A stretch of 32,142 bases of DNA from an uncultured Bacteroidales bacterium (GTDB lineage Bacteria > Bacteroidota > Bacteroidia > Bacteroidales > UBA932), in contig CAKUYQ010000029.1 of the NCBI GenBank assembly GCA_934717185.1, forward strand, positions 1 through 32,142, in the 5' to 3' direction. Position 1 is the first letter of the stretch; every line of letters begins with the position of its first letter. The position numbers and the translations under genes are program-made. Below the pieces are notes generated by a model that made no database searches, was not told where the DNA came from, and worked only from the letters and a program-made list of their open reading frames with translations. This document shows, in pieces, positions 7,990-16,661 of this stretch.

Positions 7990-9210
7990 ATGGATAAATC
8001 ATTATGTTTGTATTTTCAGGTGCATCAGCCTGACAGATTGAGACTTTACAGGTTCTTTGATATTGGCAACGACTCTCATTACTACGATGATTTTGCCAAC
8101 AGGGCAATAATGAACAGGGTTGCGCAGAGATGCTATCTGCCTATGAATGCTCTGTTGTTGGAGTTGATAGAGCAATATAAGGGGGATTTTAAGGTCTCTT
8201 TTTCAATAACAGGCGGGGCAATAGAGCAGTTTAGGGAGTATGCTCCGGAGGTGTTGGACAGCTTTAAAAAATTAGCCAAGACCGGTTGTGTTGAATTTTT
8301 GGCCGAGACCTCTTCCCATTCGTTGGCATCGCTCAAATCCGAGGCAGAGTTTGTGCGTCAGATTAAGGAGCAGGAGAAGCTGATTGTAAAGTATTTTGGA
8401 AAGAAACCTACAGCGTTCAGGAATACGGAGCTTATCTATTCAGACAAGATTGGAGAGACGGTTGCGTCGTTAGGATATAATGTAATGCTTACAGAGGGGG
8501 CAAGACACATACTTGGATGGAAGAGCCCAAACTATGTCTATACCAACTGTATAAATCCAAGGCTCAAGCTTTTGCTGAGGAACTTTGAACTTAGTGACGA
8601 CATTTCGTTCAGATTCTCGGACAGAAGTTCGTCGCTGTGGCCTCTTACTGCAGAGAAATTTACAAACCTGCTTGCAGATAACTGCAAGAGCAGCGATGTT
8701 GTGAATATCTTTATGGACTACGAGACATTTGGCGAGCATCAGAATGCCTCTTCGGGCATCTTTGATTTTATGCGTGCGCTTCCTGGAACTGTGCTCAAGT
8801 ATACAGACATAAAGTTCAACACGCCATCTCAAGCAGCTGAATATCACCAGCCTGTAGCTCCGCTGTATGTGCCTTTCCCTATCTCATGGGCAGATGAGGA
8901 GAGAGATACAAGTGCATGGTTGGGAAACGAACTGCAGAACGAAGCGTTTACAAAGCTGTATTCTGTAGAGAATGATGTATATAAGATTGCAGACAAGAAG
9001 TTGACGGCAGATTTCAGAAAACTTCAGGAGAGCGATCACTTTTACTATATGTGTACCAAATTCTTCTCGGACGGTGCGGTACATAAATATTTTAATCCGT
9101 ACGATACGCCGTACGAGGCATTCATCAACTATATGAATGTCTTGAGCGACTTTCTGCTCAGAGTTAAGAAAAAGAAGGAAAGATTGAATAAAACAGTTAA
9201 AGAGAAATGA
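7990..9210 (+). CDS. GH57-family alpha-amylase/alpha-glucan enzyme
   Basis: The 406-aa protein is a GH57 glycoside hydrolase, a retaining family of amylases, 4-alpha-glucanotransferases and branching enzymes with a (beta/alpha)7 barrel. Motif 1 is YFQVHQPDRLRLYRFF (H12). Motif 3 is FRNTELIYSD with probable nucleophile E147. Motif 4 is DYETFGEHQN with probable acid/base D243. The tail (about 330-400) is helical. No signal peptide is present, so it acts on cytoplasmic glucan. Start choice: a GTG at 7924 would overlap the GT4 gene but adds 22 non-family residues, whereas ATG 7990 places the beta-1 strand at the N-terminus as in the family. It overlaps the next gene by 4 bp (ATGA), which suggests translational coupling. 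Hydrolase and transferase activities cannot be separated from the motifs. Confidence 0.88.
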   Translation: MDKSLCLYFQVHQPDRLRLYRFFDIGNDSHYYDDFANRAIMNRVAQRCYLPMNALLLELIEQYKGDFKVSFSITGGAIEQFREYAPEVLDSFKKLAKTGCVEFLAETSSHSLASLKSEAEFVRQIKEQEKLIVKYFGKKPTAFRNTELIYSDKIGETVASLGYNVMLTEGARHILGWKSPNYVYTNCINPRLKLLLRNFELSDDISFRFSDRSSSLWPLTAEKFTNLLADNCKSSDVVNIFMDYETFGEHQNASSGIFDFMRALPGTVLKYTDIKFNTPSQAAEYHQPVAPLYVPFPISWADEERDTSAWLGNELQNEAFTKLYSVENDVYKIADKKLTADFRKLQESDHFYYMCTKFFSDGAVHKYFNPYDTPYEAFINYMNVLSDFLLRVKKKKERLNKTVKEK

Positions 9211-12200
9211 GTTTGGAAAAGAGACCCGACTACCTTTTTGAGGTAAGTTGGGAGGTTTGTAACAAGATAGGCGGAATTCATACCGTAATAGCAACAAAAG
9301 CATACAATTTAAGCACAGAATATGGTGACAGCCATATACTTATAGGCCCGGATGTTTGGAGGGATACAGATAATAACCCGGAGTTTGAGGAGGATGAGCT
9401 TCTTTACAAGAGCTGGAGGATGCAGGCAGCAGAGGAGGGGTTGAGGGTAAGGGTAGGACGCTGGATGACAAATGGCAGGCCGATAGTCATTTTGGTAGAT
9501 TTTACGCAGTTTATAGAGAAGAAAAATGATATATTTACCGAGCTTTGGAAAAGATTCTCGTTGGATTCGCTGAGCGGAGGATGGGACTATACGGAGCCTG
9601 CCCTTTTTGGATACGCCTCCGGTAAGGTTATAGAGAGCTTTGTAAAGTTCAATCTGCATTCGCACAATAAGGTGGTTGCCCAGTTCCACGAATGGATGAC
9701 AGGCGCCGGCATATTGTACCTCAAGCAGCAGAATCTGTCAATTGCAACAGTATTTACCACTCACGCAACAGTTGTGGGGAGATGTTTGGCATGCAATAAC
9801 CTTCCGTTGTACGACAACATGGCATCGTATAACGGAGATGAGAAGGCTGCGCAGTTTAATGTTACCGCAAAGCATTCGTTAGAGAAGGTATCGGCAGCAA
9901 ATGCAGACATTTTTACCACTGTGAGCAACATTACGGCAAAGGAGTGCAGGCAGTTCCTTGGCAAGGCTGTAGATATCATTACACCAAACGGTTTTGATCC
10001 TACTTTTCTTCCCGACAAAAAAGAATTATGGGACAAAAAGCGTACTGCAGCAAGAGAGAAAATGTTGGAGATTGCCTCTGCTATGCATGGAAAGAGCTAT
10101 GGCAAAGATACCTGTATAATAGGCATAAGCGGACGCTACGAGTTCAAAAACAAAGGTATAGACATCTTTATTGATGCTTTGGGCAAACTTAAGGAGAACG
10201 GCTATTCGGGAAAACAGATACTTGCATGCATAATGATTCCTGCAGGGATAAACGGCCCCGATAAGGAACTCGTCTTAAGATTGAAAGGTGAATCCTGTGA
10301 GAATGGTATAATAGGCACAACGCATACACTTCAAGATCCGGAATACGACAGCATACTCGCATATATAAAAAGACATAGCCTTGCCGAGAACAGTGCTGTG
10401 GATGTTATGTATGTACCGTCATATCTTAAGGGTGACGACGGTATTTTTGATATGCCGTACTACGATCTCCTTATAGGAATGGATCTTACAGCTTTCCCGT
10501 CATACTATGAACCATGGGGTTATACCCCGTTGGAGAGTCTTGCTTTTAAAGTTCCTACAATTACAACCTCGTTGGCAGGTTTTGGCCAATGGGTTAAGGA
10601 GAACTATAAGGGAGACATTAACGCAATAGAGATAATAGAGAGGAATGATGCCAACTATAATGCAGTGGTAGACGGTGTTGTAGGCAAGATAATAGATATT
10701 GTGGACCTTACGGAGCAGCAGAAGATGGAGTATGCAGAGAATGCTTCCGATATATCAAAAGTTGCTCTGTGGGCCAACAATATAAAGTACTACAATGCAG
10801 CCTACGAGCGTGCAATGGAGAAGACACGGACCATAAAGGGGCTGAATCCTGTTGGAAAGGAGGAGCCTGTCCAGACATTTTCTAGATTCAGATCCAATCT
10901 GCCGGAGTGGAGGTCGTTTATTGTAAACAAGCATCTTCCCGACAGATTGAAAGCGCTTGATACCCTTTCAAAGAACCTTTGGTGGTGCTGGAACCAGGAG
11001 GCGTTGGATCTCTTTAAGATGGCAGACCCCGACCTTTGGACAAAGTGCGGTTTTAACCCTATTGCACTGTTGGATTCAATAAGCCTTAAGCACTATAAGA
11101 TACTATCTGAAAATAAAGAGTTTACAGATAAATTAGATAAGGTGTACTCAGACTTTACGGAGTATATGTCTATGCCTAAGGATAATAAAACGCCTAATAT
11201 CTCATACTTCTGTATGGAGTACGGTTTGGATACATCGCTCAAGATCTATTCGGGAGGTTTGGGCATTTTAGCGGGAGACTACCTAAAGGAGGCCAGCGAT
11301 ATGAATGTGAACATGACCGCGGTAGGCTTCCTTTACAAGTACGGCTATTTCACACAGAAATTGTCGGGAAGAGGGGAACAGGAGGCATACTACGAACCTC
11401 AGGATTTCTCCAAGACACCTGCCGTTCCATGTATGGATGGCGCAGGCAACTGGGTAACAATATCTGTTGCTTTTCCGGGCAGAAATGTCTATGCAAGGGT
11501 ATGGAAGGTTGAGGTTGGCCGTGTAAATCTGTATCTTTTGGATACAGACTTTGAGGATAACCAGCCTGAGGACAGATCTATATCGCACCAGCTGTACGGC
11601 GGAGACTGGGAGAACAGGCTCAAACAGGAGCTTATACTTGGCATTGGCGGTATAAGGGCGTTGAGAGCATTGGGGGTAAACTCTCAGGTTTATCATTGTA
11701 ATGAGGGGCATGCTGCGTTTATAGGGATGGAGAGGCTGAGAGAGTATGTCCAGAATGACAATCTCTCTTTCAATGAGGCTGTTGAGGTTGTAAGGAGTAC
11801 ATCCTTGTTTACAACTCATACACCTGTTCCTGCCGGACATGATGCCTTCAGTACAGATATGCTAAGGAAGTATATCCCTCATTATGCAGGCAGATTAAAG
11901 ATAGATTGGGAGACACTGCTAAGCCTTGGAATGATAAATCCATACGATGCAAATGAAAAATTTTCGATGAGTCATCTTGCGGCAAACCTTTCACAGGATG
12001 TGAACGGTGTGAGTTGGCTGCATGGAAAGGTGAGTCAGGATATATTTGCCAATATGTGGCCGGGGTATCTTCCAGAAGAACTGAATGTTGGCTACGTTAC
12101 CAACGGAGTACATTATCAGACCTGGACAGCAAAGGAGTGGAAAGAGGTACATGCAAGGGTGTTTGGCAAGGAGTTCAGCTCACATCATTATGACAAGAGC

Positions 12201-13433
12201 TGTTTCCAGGGGATAAGAACAGTAGGGGAGGAGGAGATCTGGTCTATAAGAAAGTCGCTTAAGGCCAAACTTATAAGAAAAGTAAAGGAGATACTCTCAA
12301 ATCCATCTGCTACAAACCACTATTCGCCAAAGGATATTGTAAAGATTAAGGAGACATTAAGGGACGATATCCTTACAATAGGATTTGCAAGACGTTTTGC
12401 AACATATAAACGTGCATATCTGCTCTTTAGAGATTTAGACAGACTTAACGATATAGTTAATAATCCAAAACACCCTGTCCAGTTCCTGTTTGCAGGAAAG
12501 GCGCATCCGGCAGACAAGGCGGGCCAGGATCTTATAAAACATATAGTTGAGGTGTCAAAGATGCCGCAGTTCATTGGAAAGATAGTGTTTATCCCTAACT
12601 ACGATATCACCATTGCAAAGATGCTTGTACAGGGAGTTGATATCTGGATGAACACACCTACAAGACCGTTGGAGGCATCAGGTACAAGCGGTGAGAAGGC
12701 AACAATGAACGGCGTAATGCACTTCTCTGTATTAGACGGCTGGTGGGTAGAAGGCTATAAAGAGGGTGCAGGCTGGGCTTTGCCTATGGAGCGTACATAC
12801 ACAGACCAGAATTTCCAGGATGAGTTGGATGCTGCTACAATATACAATATTATTGAGGATGAGATTGCTCCGCGTTATTACGATGTAGACAGAAGAGGTA
12901 TCTCTCATGAGTGGATAGAGACAATAAAGAACTGTGTGGCAGAGGTCGCATGCAACTTTACAACCAACAGGATGATGGGGGATTATATCCGCCAATATTA
13001 CCTGCCGCTTGCAGACAGAGGTGCCAAGATTGTTGCAAATGACTTTGAGATGGCAAGAGATATAGCTCAATGGAAGAAAAAGATGAGAAGGGCATGGGAT
13101 GGCATTGAGATTATAGGATACTCTAAATTAAGCAATCTGTCCGGAGCATTGCTTATAGGCAAGGATTATGAATCTGAGGTTACACTTAATCTGGGAGATA
13201 TAGAGCCTCAGAACATAGGCTTGGAGATAGTTCTTGTACAGAATGAGAAAGATAGACTTAGCGTTAAGCAGAGAGCCGAGTTTACCCTAAAGGAGTGCAA
13301 CAGGGGGATTGCCACATACGTTTGTAAATTAACGCCCGAGGCTACCGGTACATATATGGGATGTTGCAGAATGTATGCAAAGAATCCTCTTATGGCCCAC
13401 AGGCAGGATTTTGAATTGGTGAAATGGTTGTAG
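9207..13433 (+). CDS. Glycogen synthase (GT3) - alpha-glucan phosphorylase (GT35) fusion
   Basis: One 1408-aa chain carries two opposing enzymes. Residues 1 to about 550 are a eukaryote-type glycogen synthase: FEVSWEVCNKIGGIHTVIAT at the start, HEWMTGAGILYLK, ITPNGFDPTFLP, and FPSYYEPWGYTPLESLAF with the E-x7-E pair E435/E443. GT3 enzymes normally use UDP-glucose. After a short linker, residues about 575-690 form a DUF3417 domain (LDTLSKNLWWCWNQEALDLF) and about 690-1260 a GT35 phosphorylase of the short bacterial/archaeal type: SYFCMEYGLDTSLKIYSGGL, YHCNEGHAAF, TTHTPVPAGHD, and EASGTSGEKATMNG with PLP lysine K1164. It would add glucose to glycogen and also release glucose-1-phosphate. The frame is open throughout, so no frameshift is needed. 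It starts by 4-bp overlap with GH57 and ends overlapping ribF. Confidence 0.93.
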   Translation: MSLEKRPDYLFEVSWEVCNKIGGIHTVIATKAYNLSTEYGDSHILIGPDVWRDTDNNPEFEEDELLYKSWRMQAAEEGLRVRVGRWMTNGRPIVILVDFTQFIEKKNDIFTELWKRFSLDSLSGGWDYTEPALFGYASGKVIESFVKFNLHSHNKVVAQFHEWMTGAGILYLKQQNLSIATVFTTHATVVGRCLACNNLPLYDNMASYNGDEKAAQFNVTAKHSLEKVSAANADIFTTVSNITAKECRQFLGKAVDIITPNGFDPTFLPDKKELWDKKRTAAREKMLEIASAMHGKSYGKDTCIIGISGRYEFKNKGIDIFIDALGKLKENGYSGKQILACIMIPAGINGPDKELVLRLKGESCENGIIGTTHTLQDPEYDSILAYIKRHSLAENSAVDVMYVPSYLKGDDGIFDMPYYDLLIGMDLTAFPSYYEPWGYTPLESLAFKVPTITTSLAGFGQWVKENYKGDINAIEIIERNDANYNAVVDGVVGKIIDIVDLTEQQKMEYAENASDISKVALWANNIKYYNAAYERAMEKTRTIKGLNPVGKEEPVQTFSRFRSNLPEWRSFIVNKHLPDRLKALDTLSKNLWWCWNQEALDLFKMADPDLWTKCGFNPIALLDSISLKHYKILSENKEFTDKLDKVYSDFTEYMSMPKDNKTPNISYFCMEYGLDTSLKIYSGGLGILAGDYLKEASDMNVNMTAVGFLYKYGYFTQKLSGRGEQEAYYEPQDFSKTPAVPCMDGAGNWVTISVAFPGRNVYARVWKVEVGRVNLYLLDTDFEDNQPEDRSISHQLYGGDWENRLKQELILGIGGIRALRALGVNSQVYHCNEGHAAFIGMERLREYVQNDNLSFNEAVEVVRSTSLFTTHTPVPAGHDAFSTDMLRKYIPHYAGRLKIDWETLLSLGMINPYDANEKFSMSHLAANLSQDVNGVSWLHGKVSQDIFANMWPGYLPEELNVGYVTNGVHYQTWTAKEWKEVHARVFGKEFSSHHYDKSCFQGIRTVGEEEIWSIRKSLKAKLIRKVKEILSNPSATNHYSPKDIVKIKETLRDDILTIGFARRFATYKRAYLLFRDLDRLNDIVNNPKHPVQFLFAGKAHPADKAGQDLIKHIVEVSKMPQFIGKIVFIPNYDITIAKMLVQGVDIWMNTPTRPLEASGTSGEKATMNGVMHFSVLDGWWVEGYKEGAGWALPMERTYTDQNFQDELDAATIYNIIEDEIAPRYYDVDRRGISHEWIETIKNCVAEVACNFTTNRMMGDYIRQYYLPLADRGAKIVANDFEMARDIAQWKKKMRRAWDGIEIIGYSKLSNLSGALLIGKDYESEVTLNLGDIEPQNIGLEIVLVQNEKDRLSVKQRAEFTLKECNRGIATYVCKLTPEATGTYMGCCRMYAKNPLMAHRQDFELVKWL

Positions 13434-14311
13434 CGGCTACAGGTTTTTTTGACGGTGTACACAAAGGGCACAGAAAGGTCTTGGATACACTATGCGAAAT
13501 TGCTCGCAGGGAGGGGAAAAAGAGTGCGGTTGTCACCTTCTGGCCACACCCGAGGAGTGTTCTGCAGCAGGGTGCAGATAATTTGCGTTTGCTTAATTCG
13601 TTGGAGGAGAAAAAAGAACTCATCAGGCAGGCCGGTGTAGATGAGTTCTTTGTATTGCCGTTCAGCAGGGAGTTCAGCAAGTTGTCAAGCAGGGAGTTTG
13701 TTGCAGGATATTTAAGAGACAAGTTCGCTGTCTCTACCCTTATTATAGGTTATGACCATAGAATGGGGCACAGCAGCAGCGAAACCCAGGAGGATTTTAT
13801 TAATATGGCGGCAGAGGAGGGGGTAAAGGTTGTAAGGGTATCTGAATTCATAGAGGGTGATCTAACGGTTAGTTCTACCAAGATAAGAAATTATTTAGTG
13901 TCCGGCGAATTGGCCAAAGCCAATGATTTTTTGGGGTATAACTACTCACTTAAAGGGGTTGTTGTGTCGGGAAAAAAATTAGGAAGAAAAATAGGCTTTC
14001 CAACGGCTAATTTGGCTCTTTACGAACCTTTAAAGGTTATACCGGGAGGGGGCGTTTACGGTGTTAAGGTAGAATTGTTGGGCAAGGTGTACAAAGGGGT
14101 TTGCAACATTGGCACCAGACCTACGGTAAATGCAACCGAGGAGAGGACAATTGAGACTCATATATTGGATTTTAATGAAGATATATATGGGTTGGATATG
14201 AGAGTGGAGTTTTTCTTTAAGATACGGGATGAAGTTAAGTTCGCCTCTTTGGAAGAACTTGCCTCTCAGATAGAAAAAGACAAAAGACGGGTTAAGGAGA
14301 CAGATTTTTAA
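13424..14311 (+). CDS. ribF: Bifunctional riboflavin kinase/FAD synthetase
   Basis: RibF phosphorylates riboflavin to FMN and adenylylates FMN to FAD. The N-terminal FAD synthetase domain (about residues 1-160) starts with ATGFFDGVHKGHRKVL, the nucleotidyltransferase GxFDGxHxGH motif, and contains IIGYDHRMGH and SSTKIRNYLVSGELAKANDFLG. The flavokinase domain (about 170-290) contains GRKIGFPTANL, GVYGVKV and GVCNIGTRPTV. At 295 aa it is near the family's usual 300-315; the start lacks only the few residues preceding the first strand in some homologues. The start codon lies inside the end of the glycogen synthase-phosphorylase gene (10-bp overlap, different frame), so translation may be coupled. 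A terminator-like hairpin follows at 14341. Confidence 0.95.
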   Translation: MVVAATGFFDGVHKGHRKVLDTLCEIARREGKKSAVVTFWPHPRSVLQQGADNLRLLNSLEEKKELIRQAGVDEFFVLPFSREFSKLSSREFVAGYLRDKFAVSTLIIGYDHRMGHSSSETQEDFINMAAEEGVKVVRVSEFIEGDLTVSSTKIRNYLVSGELAKANDFLGYNYSLKGVVVSGKKLGRKIGFPTANLALYEPLKVIPGGGVYGVKVELLGKVYKGVCNIGTRPTVNATEERTIETHILDFNEDIYGLDMRVEFFFKIRDEVKFASLEELASQIEKDKRRVKETDF

Positions 14312-14328
14312 AATTAAATAGAATTTAC

Positions 14329-14336
14329 TACCTTTG
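14329..14336 (+). promoter_or_regulatory. Candidate -7 element of greA
   Basis: TACCTTTG fits TAnnTTTG and lies 55 bp before the greA start. A transcript from it would begin at about 14341, the first base of the hairpin annotated next. No clear -33 TTG is visible; the upstream bases are the AT-rich end of ribF. Confidence 0.45.
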
Positions 14337-14340
14337 TACC

Positions 14341-14376
14341 AAGAGTCCCGGCGGAGTACGGGATTCTTTCTTTTTT
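14341..14376 (+). terminator. Rho-independent terminator after ribF / greA leader hairpin
   Basis: AAGAGTCCCG (14341-14350) pairs with CGGGATTCTT (14359-14368) over ten positions, including one G-T wobble, with an 8-nt loop and a T-rich tract (TTCTTTTTT) at 14368-14376. It fits a terminator of the ribF transcript. Because the candidate greA -7 element lies just upstream, it may also sit at the very 5' end of the greA leader. Confidence 0.72.
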
Positions 14377-14390
14377 AATTTAACAATATT

Positions 14391-14870
14391 ATGGCTAATA
14401 ACAATATTCACTATGTAACAGCCGAAGGATTAGAAAAAATGAAGGCTGAGCTTGCTCACATGATTTCTGTGGAGAGACCTGCTATTTCCAAGGCCATTGC
14501 AGAGGCGCGTGACAAGGGGGATTTATCCGAGAATGCAGAGTATGATGCTGCTCGAGAGGCTCAAGGTATGTTAGAAATGAAGATTGCACAGTTGCAGGAG
14601 TTGGTTGCAAATGCACGCGTAATAGATGAGAGCCGTCTTGGAACATCGCATGTACAGATGCTTAACAAGGTAAAAATAAAGAATCTTGCAACAAAGGCCG
14701 TTATGGAGTTTACCATTGTAGGTGAATCTGAGGCCAACCTCAGGGAGGGAAAACTTGCATCAACAACACCTATAGGGAAAGCTCTTATGGGAAAACAGAA
14801 GGGTGATGTTGTAGATGTGGTTACACCCGGCGGTACGGTTAAGTTTGAGATTCTAGATATAACTTTATAG
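14391..14870 (+). CDS. greA: Transcription elongation factor GreA
   Basis: GreA rescues backtracked RNA polymerase by stimulating cleavage of the nascent RNA 3' end. The 159-aa length is typical. The N-terminal coiled coil (about residues 10-78) carries VTAEGLEKMKAELAHM and the conserved tip RDKGDLSENAEYDAAREAQG, whose acidic residues coordinate magnesium in the polymerase channel. The C-terminal globular domain includes STTPIGKALMGKQKGDVVDV. A -7 box and a hairpin precede it, so it is probably transcribed separately from ribF. The stop codon is followed within 3 bp by a modular repeat cluster. Confidence 0.97.
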   Translation: MANNNIHYVTAEGLEKMKAELAHMISVERPAISKAIAEARDKGDLSENAEYDAAREAQGMLEMKIAQLQELVANARVIDESRLGTSHVQMLNKVKIKNLATKAVMEFTIVGESEANLREGKLASTTPIGKALMGKQKGDVVDVVTPGGTVKFEILDITL

Positions 14871-14872
14871 AC

Positions 14873-15050
14873 GGCGTTAGCGTTGGCTTTGGCTTTAGCT
14901 TTGGCTTTAGCTTTGGCTTTAGCTTTGGCTTTGGCTTTGGCGATTTTTAAAAGTAAAGAGAGTAAAGAAAGTAAAGTAAAGAGAACTATTATCTTTAATA
15001 CTTTAAACTAATAAACTGACTATAAACTCTCAACTCTCAACTATAAACTA
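14873..15050. repeat. Modular intergenic repeat, copy 2
   Basis: 14873-14942 holds about eleven alternating GGCTTT/AGCTTT hexamers, the longest run in the window. 14951-14982 holds AGTAAAGA-type units, here partly degenerate. 15018-15050 holds ACTATAAACTCTCAACTCTC and related sequence, the reverse complement of the TAGTTGAGAGCTTATAG module found in copies 3 and 4. The inverted GCCAAA module seen in copies 1, 3 and 4 is missing. It fills the gap between greA and the HIT gene. Confidence 0.75.
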
Positions 15051-15059
15051 ATTAAGGAT

Positions 15060-15464
15060 ATGGCAACAATTTTTACAAAGATAGCAAATGGCGAAATTCC
15101 ATCTTACAAGGTGGCTGAGTCGAATGATTATTACGCTTTTTTGGATATTAATCCGTTAGCGAAAGGGCATGTTCTTGTAATACCTAAAAAGATAGAAGAT
15201 GATTATATCTTTAATCTTCCCGGCAATGTTTATGACGGCCTTTGGAATTTTGCCCGTAAGGTAGCAATTGCCGTAAAGGCCGCAATTCCATGCAAAAGGG
15301 TGGGAGTTGCCGTTCTCGGCATGGAGGTTCCGCATACACATATTCATCTTGTTCCGCTGAATGCAGAATCAGACATGGATTTCCGAAAGGAGAAGCTACA
15401 CCTTTCGGAGGACGAGTTTGCGCATATTGCAAACTCCATAGCAGAGGAGTTTAAAAAACTGTAG
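15060..15464 (+). CDS. HIT-family nucleotide hydrolase
   Basis: This 134-aa protein is a histidine-triad (HIT) hydrolase of the Hint-like bacterial branch, which cleaves nucleoside phosphoramidates or dinucleoside polyphosphates. It opens with TIFTKIANGEIPSYKVAE, the family's usual start, followed by AFLDINPLAKGHVLVIPKK. The catalytic triad is in PHTHIHLVPL with H92, H94 and H96. Compared with Hint it has a slightly extended middle region (NLPGNVYDGLWNFARKVA). No partner gene suggests a specific substrate. It stands between repeat copy 2 and the lipoprotein gene, 51 bp ahead of the latter, and could be cotranscribed with it. Confidence 0.93.
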   Translation: MATIFTKIANGEIPSYKVAESNDYYAFLDINPLAKGHVLVIPKKIEDDYIFNLPGNVYDGLWNFARKVAIAVKAAIPCKRVGVAVLGMEVPHTHIHLVPLNAESDMDFRKEKLHLSEDEFAHIANSIAEEFKKL

Positions 15465-15515
15465 ACTATAACAGAACAGATTACAAAGCAGATTATAAAT
15501 TTATCAAAACAGCAG

Positions 15516-16661
15516 ATGAAAAAAGTTTTATTTTACCTTGCAGTTTCGTTTTTGGCAGTCTCTTGCGGAAAAAACAGTGCAAACATATCGGCAACAATCA
15601 ATGGCGCAGGCGACAAAGAGGTTGTTCTGCAGAGATTGGATATTAACAATGTTGTTCCTGTCGATACCGTAAAAACCAATAAAAACGGCAGCTTGTCTTG
15701 TAAAATTAAATTTGCAGACAACGCTCCGCAGTTCTATTATCTCTCATATAACAACAAGAGGATTGCCTCTATGATTGTTATGCCAAATGATAATATAACC
15801 ATTGCAGCAGATACTCTTGGCAACTATAATATCAACGGTTCAAAAGAATCTTCGCTGCTAAAGAGATTGGATTCATCTCTTGTTGCCGTTCAGGCAAAAT
15901 ACAGCGAATTGGCGGCCAAGGTAGGCGATGCGATTGCGGCAAAAGATGATGAGGCCGTAAAGACCCTGAGACAGGATATGGGAAGACTGTATGTAAAATA
16001 TAAACAGGGGGTAATGAAGCAGATACTTGGCAACCCATACTCATTTAGCAATATTCCGGCTTTGTATCAGAATTTTAGCACCAATCTGCCACTCTTTGCA
16101 GAGTTTACAGACGGCCTTATCTTTAAAAGAGTCTACGACTCACTCGTTACAAAATATCCGCACTCTGCATATGTAATGCATCTTAAAAAGGAGGCCGATG
16201 CCTTTGATAAGAGAGTTGAACTTGAGCAGAAACTCCTGCAGGCAGGTGTATCCTCTTTCCCTAATGTTTCGCTTCCCGACATAAACTCCAAACCTCGTGA
16301 GCTTAGAGAGTTGGAGGGGAGACCGTTCATCCTCTATTTCTGGGGTTCGGCAGATGTTAACCAAAAACTGTTTAACAACCAGTTGAAAGATATTTATGCG
16401 GCATACAATCCAAAAGGGCTTGAAATTTATCAGGTTAGTGTAGATACAGACAAGGCAATGTGGGCAACCGCAGTAAAGGAGCAACAACTTCCATGGATTA
16501 ATGTATGCGATGGCGCAAGCGGTTCATCGCAAGCCATAATTGCCTACAACATCAGCGCAGTTCCATCTCTGTTCATCTTTGACAAAGAGGGAAACATTGT
16601 TGCAAGAGATATATTCAATGATGCCAAACTAAAGAATATACTCAACGGTATTTGTAAATAG
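15516..16661 (+). CDS. Thioredoxin-like lipoprotein (DUF4369 + TlpA-like fold) without CxxC
   Basis: The 381-aa precursor begins MKKVLFYLAVSFLAVSCGK, a lipoprotein signal with the lipobox cysteine C17, so the product should be anchored in a periplasmic-facing membrane. Residues about 22-125 resemble the DUF4369 domain of Bacteroidota thiol-disulfide proteins. A helical linker follows, and residues about 245-381 form a TlpA/AhpC-like thioredoxin fold (LPDINSKPRELRELEGRPFILYFWGS, then VPSLFIFDKEGNIV with cis-proline P350). Where an active protein would have WCxxC, this one reads FWGSADVNQK from W276, so both redox cysteines are missing. A binding or scaffolding role is more likely than oxidoreduction. 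The last 18 codons are duplicated at 31695-31748, beyond the island. Confidence 0.85.
   Translation: MKKVLFYLAVSFLAVSCGKNSANISATINGAGDKEVVLQRLDINNVVPVDTVKTNKNGSLSCKIKFADNAPQFYYLSYNNKRIASMIVMPNDNITIAADTLGNYNINGSKESSLLKRLDSSLVAVQAKYSELAAKVGDAIAAKDDEAVKTLRQDMGRLYVKYKQGVMKQILGNPYSFSNIPALYQNFSTNLPLFAEFTDGLIFKRVYDSLVTKYPHSAYVMHLKKEADAFDKRVELEQKLLQAGVSSFPNVSLPDINSKPRELRELEGRPFILYFWGSADVNQKLFNNQLKDIYAAYNPKGLEIYQVSVDTDKAMWATAVKEQQLPWINVCDGASGSSQAIIAYNISAVPSLFIFDKEGNIVARDIFNDAKLKNILNGICK

Noticed and set aside
11283..11840. 185-aa open frame on the minus strand
   Set aside because: It is opposite the phosphorylase domain of the fusion gene, matches no family and has no start context.
9207..13433. Assembly error or frameshift joining synthase and phosphorylase genes
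   Set aside because: The frame is open and the linker at about residues 550-580 is ordinary coding sequence. The same domain order makes sense in the family, so a real fusion is preferred.
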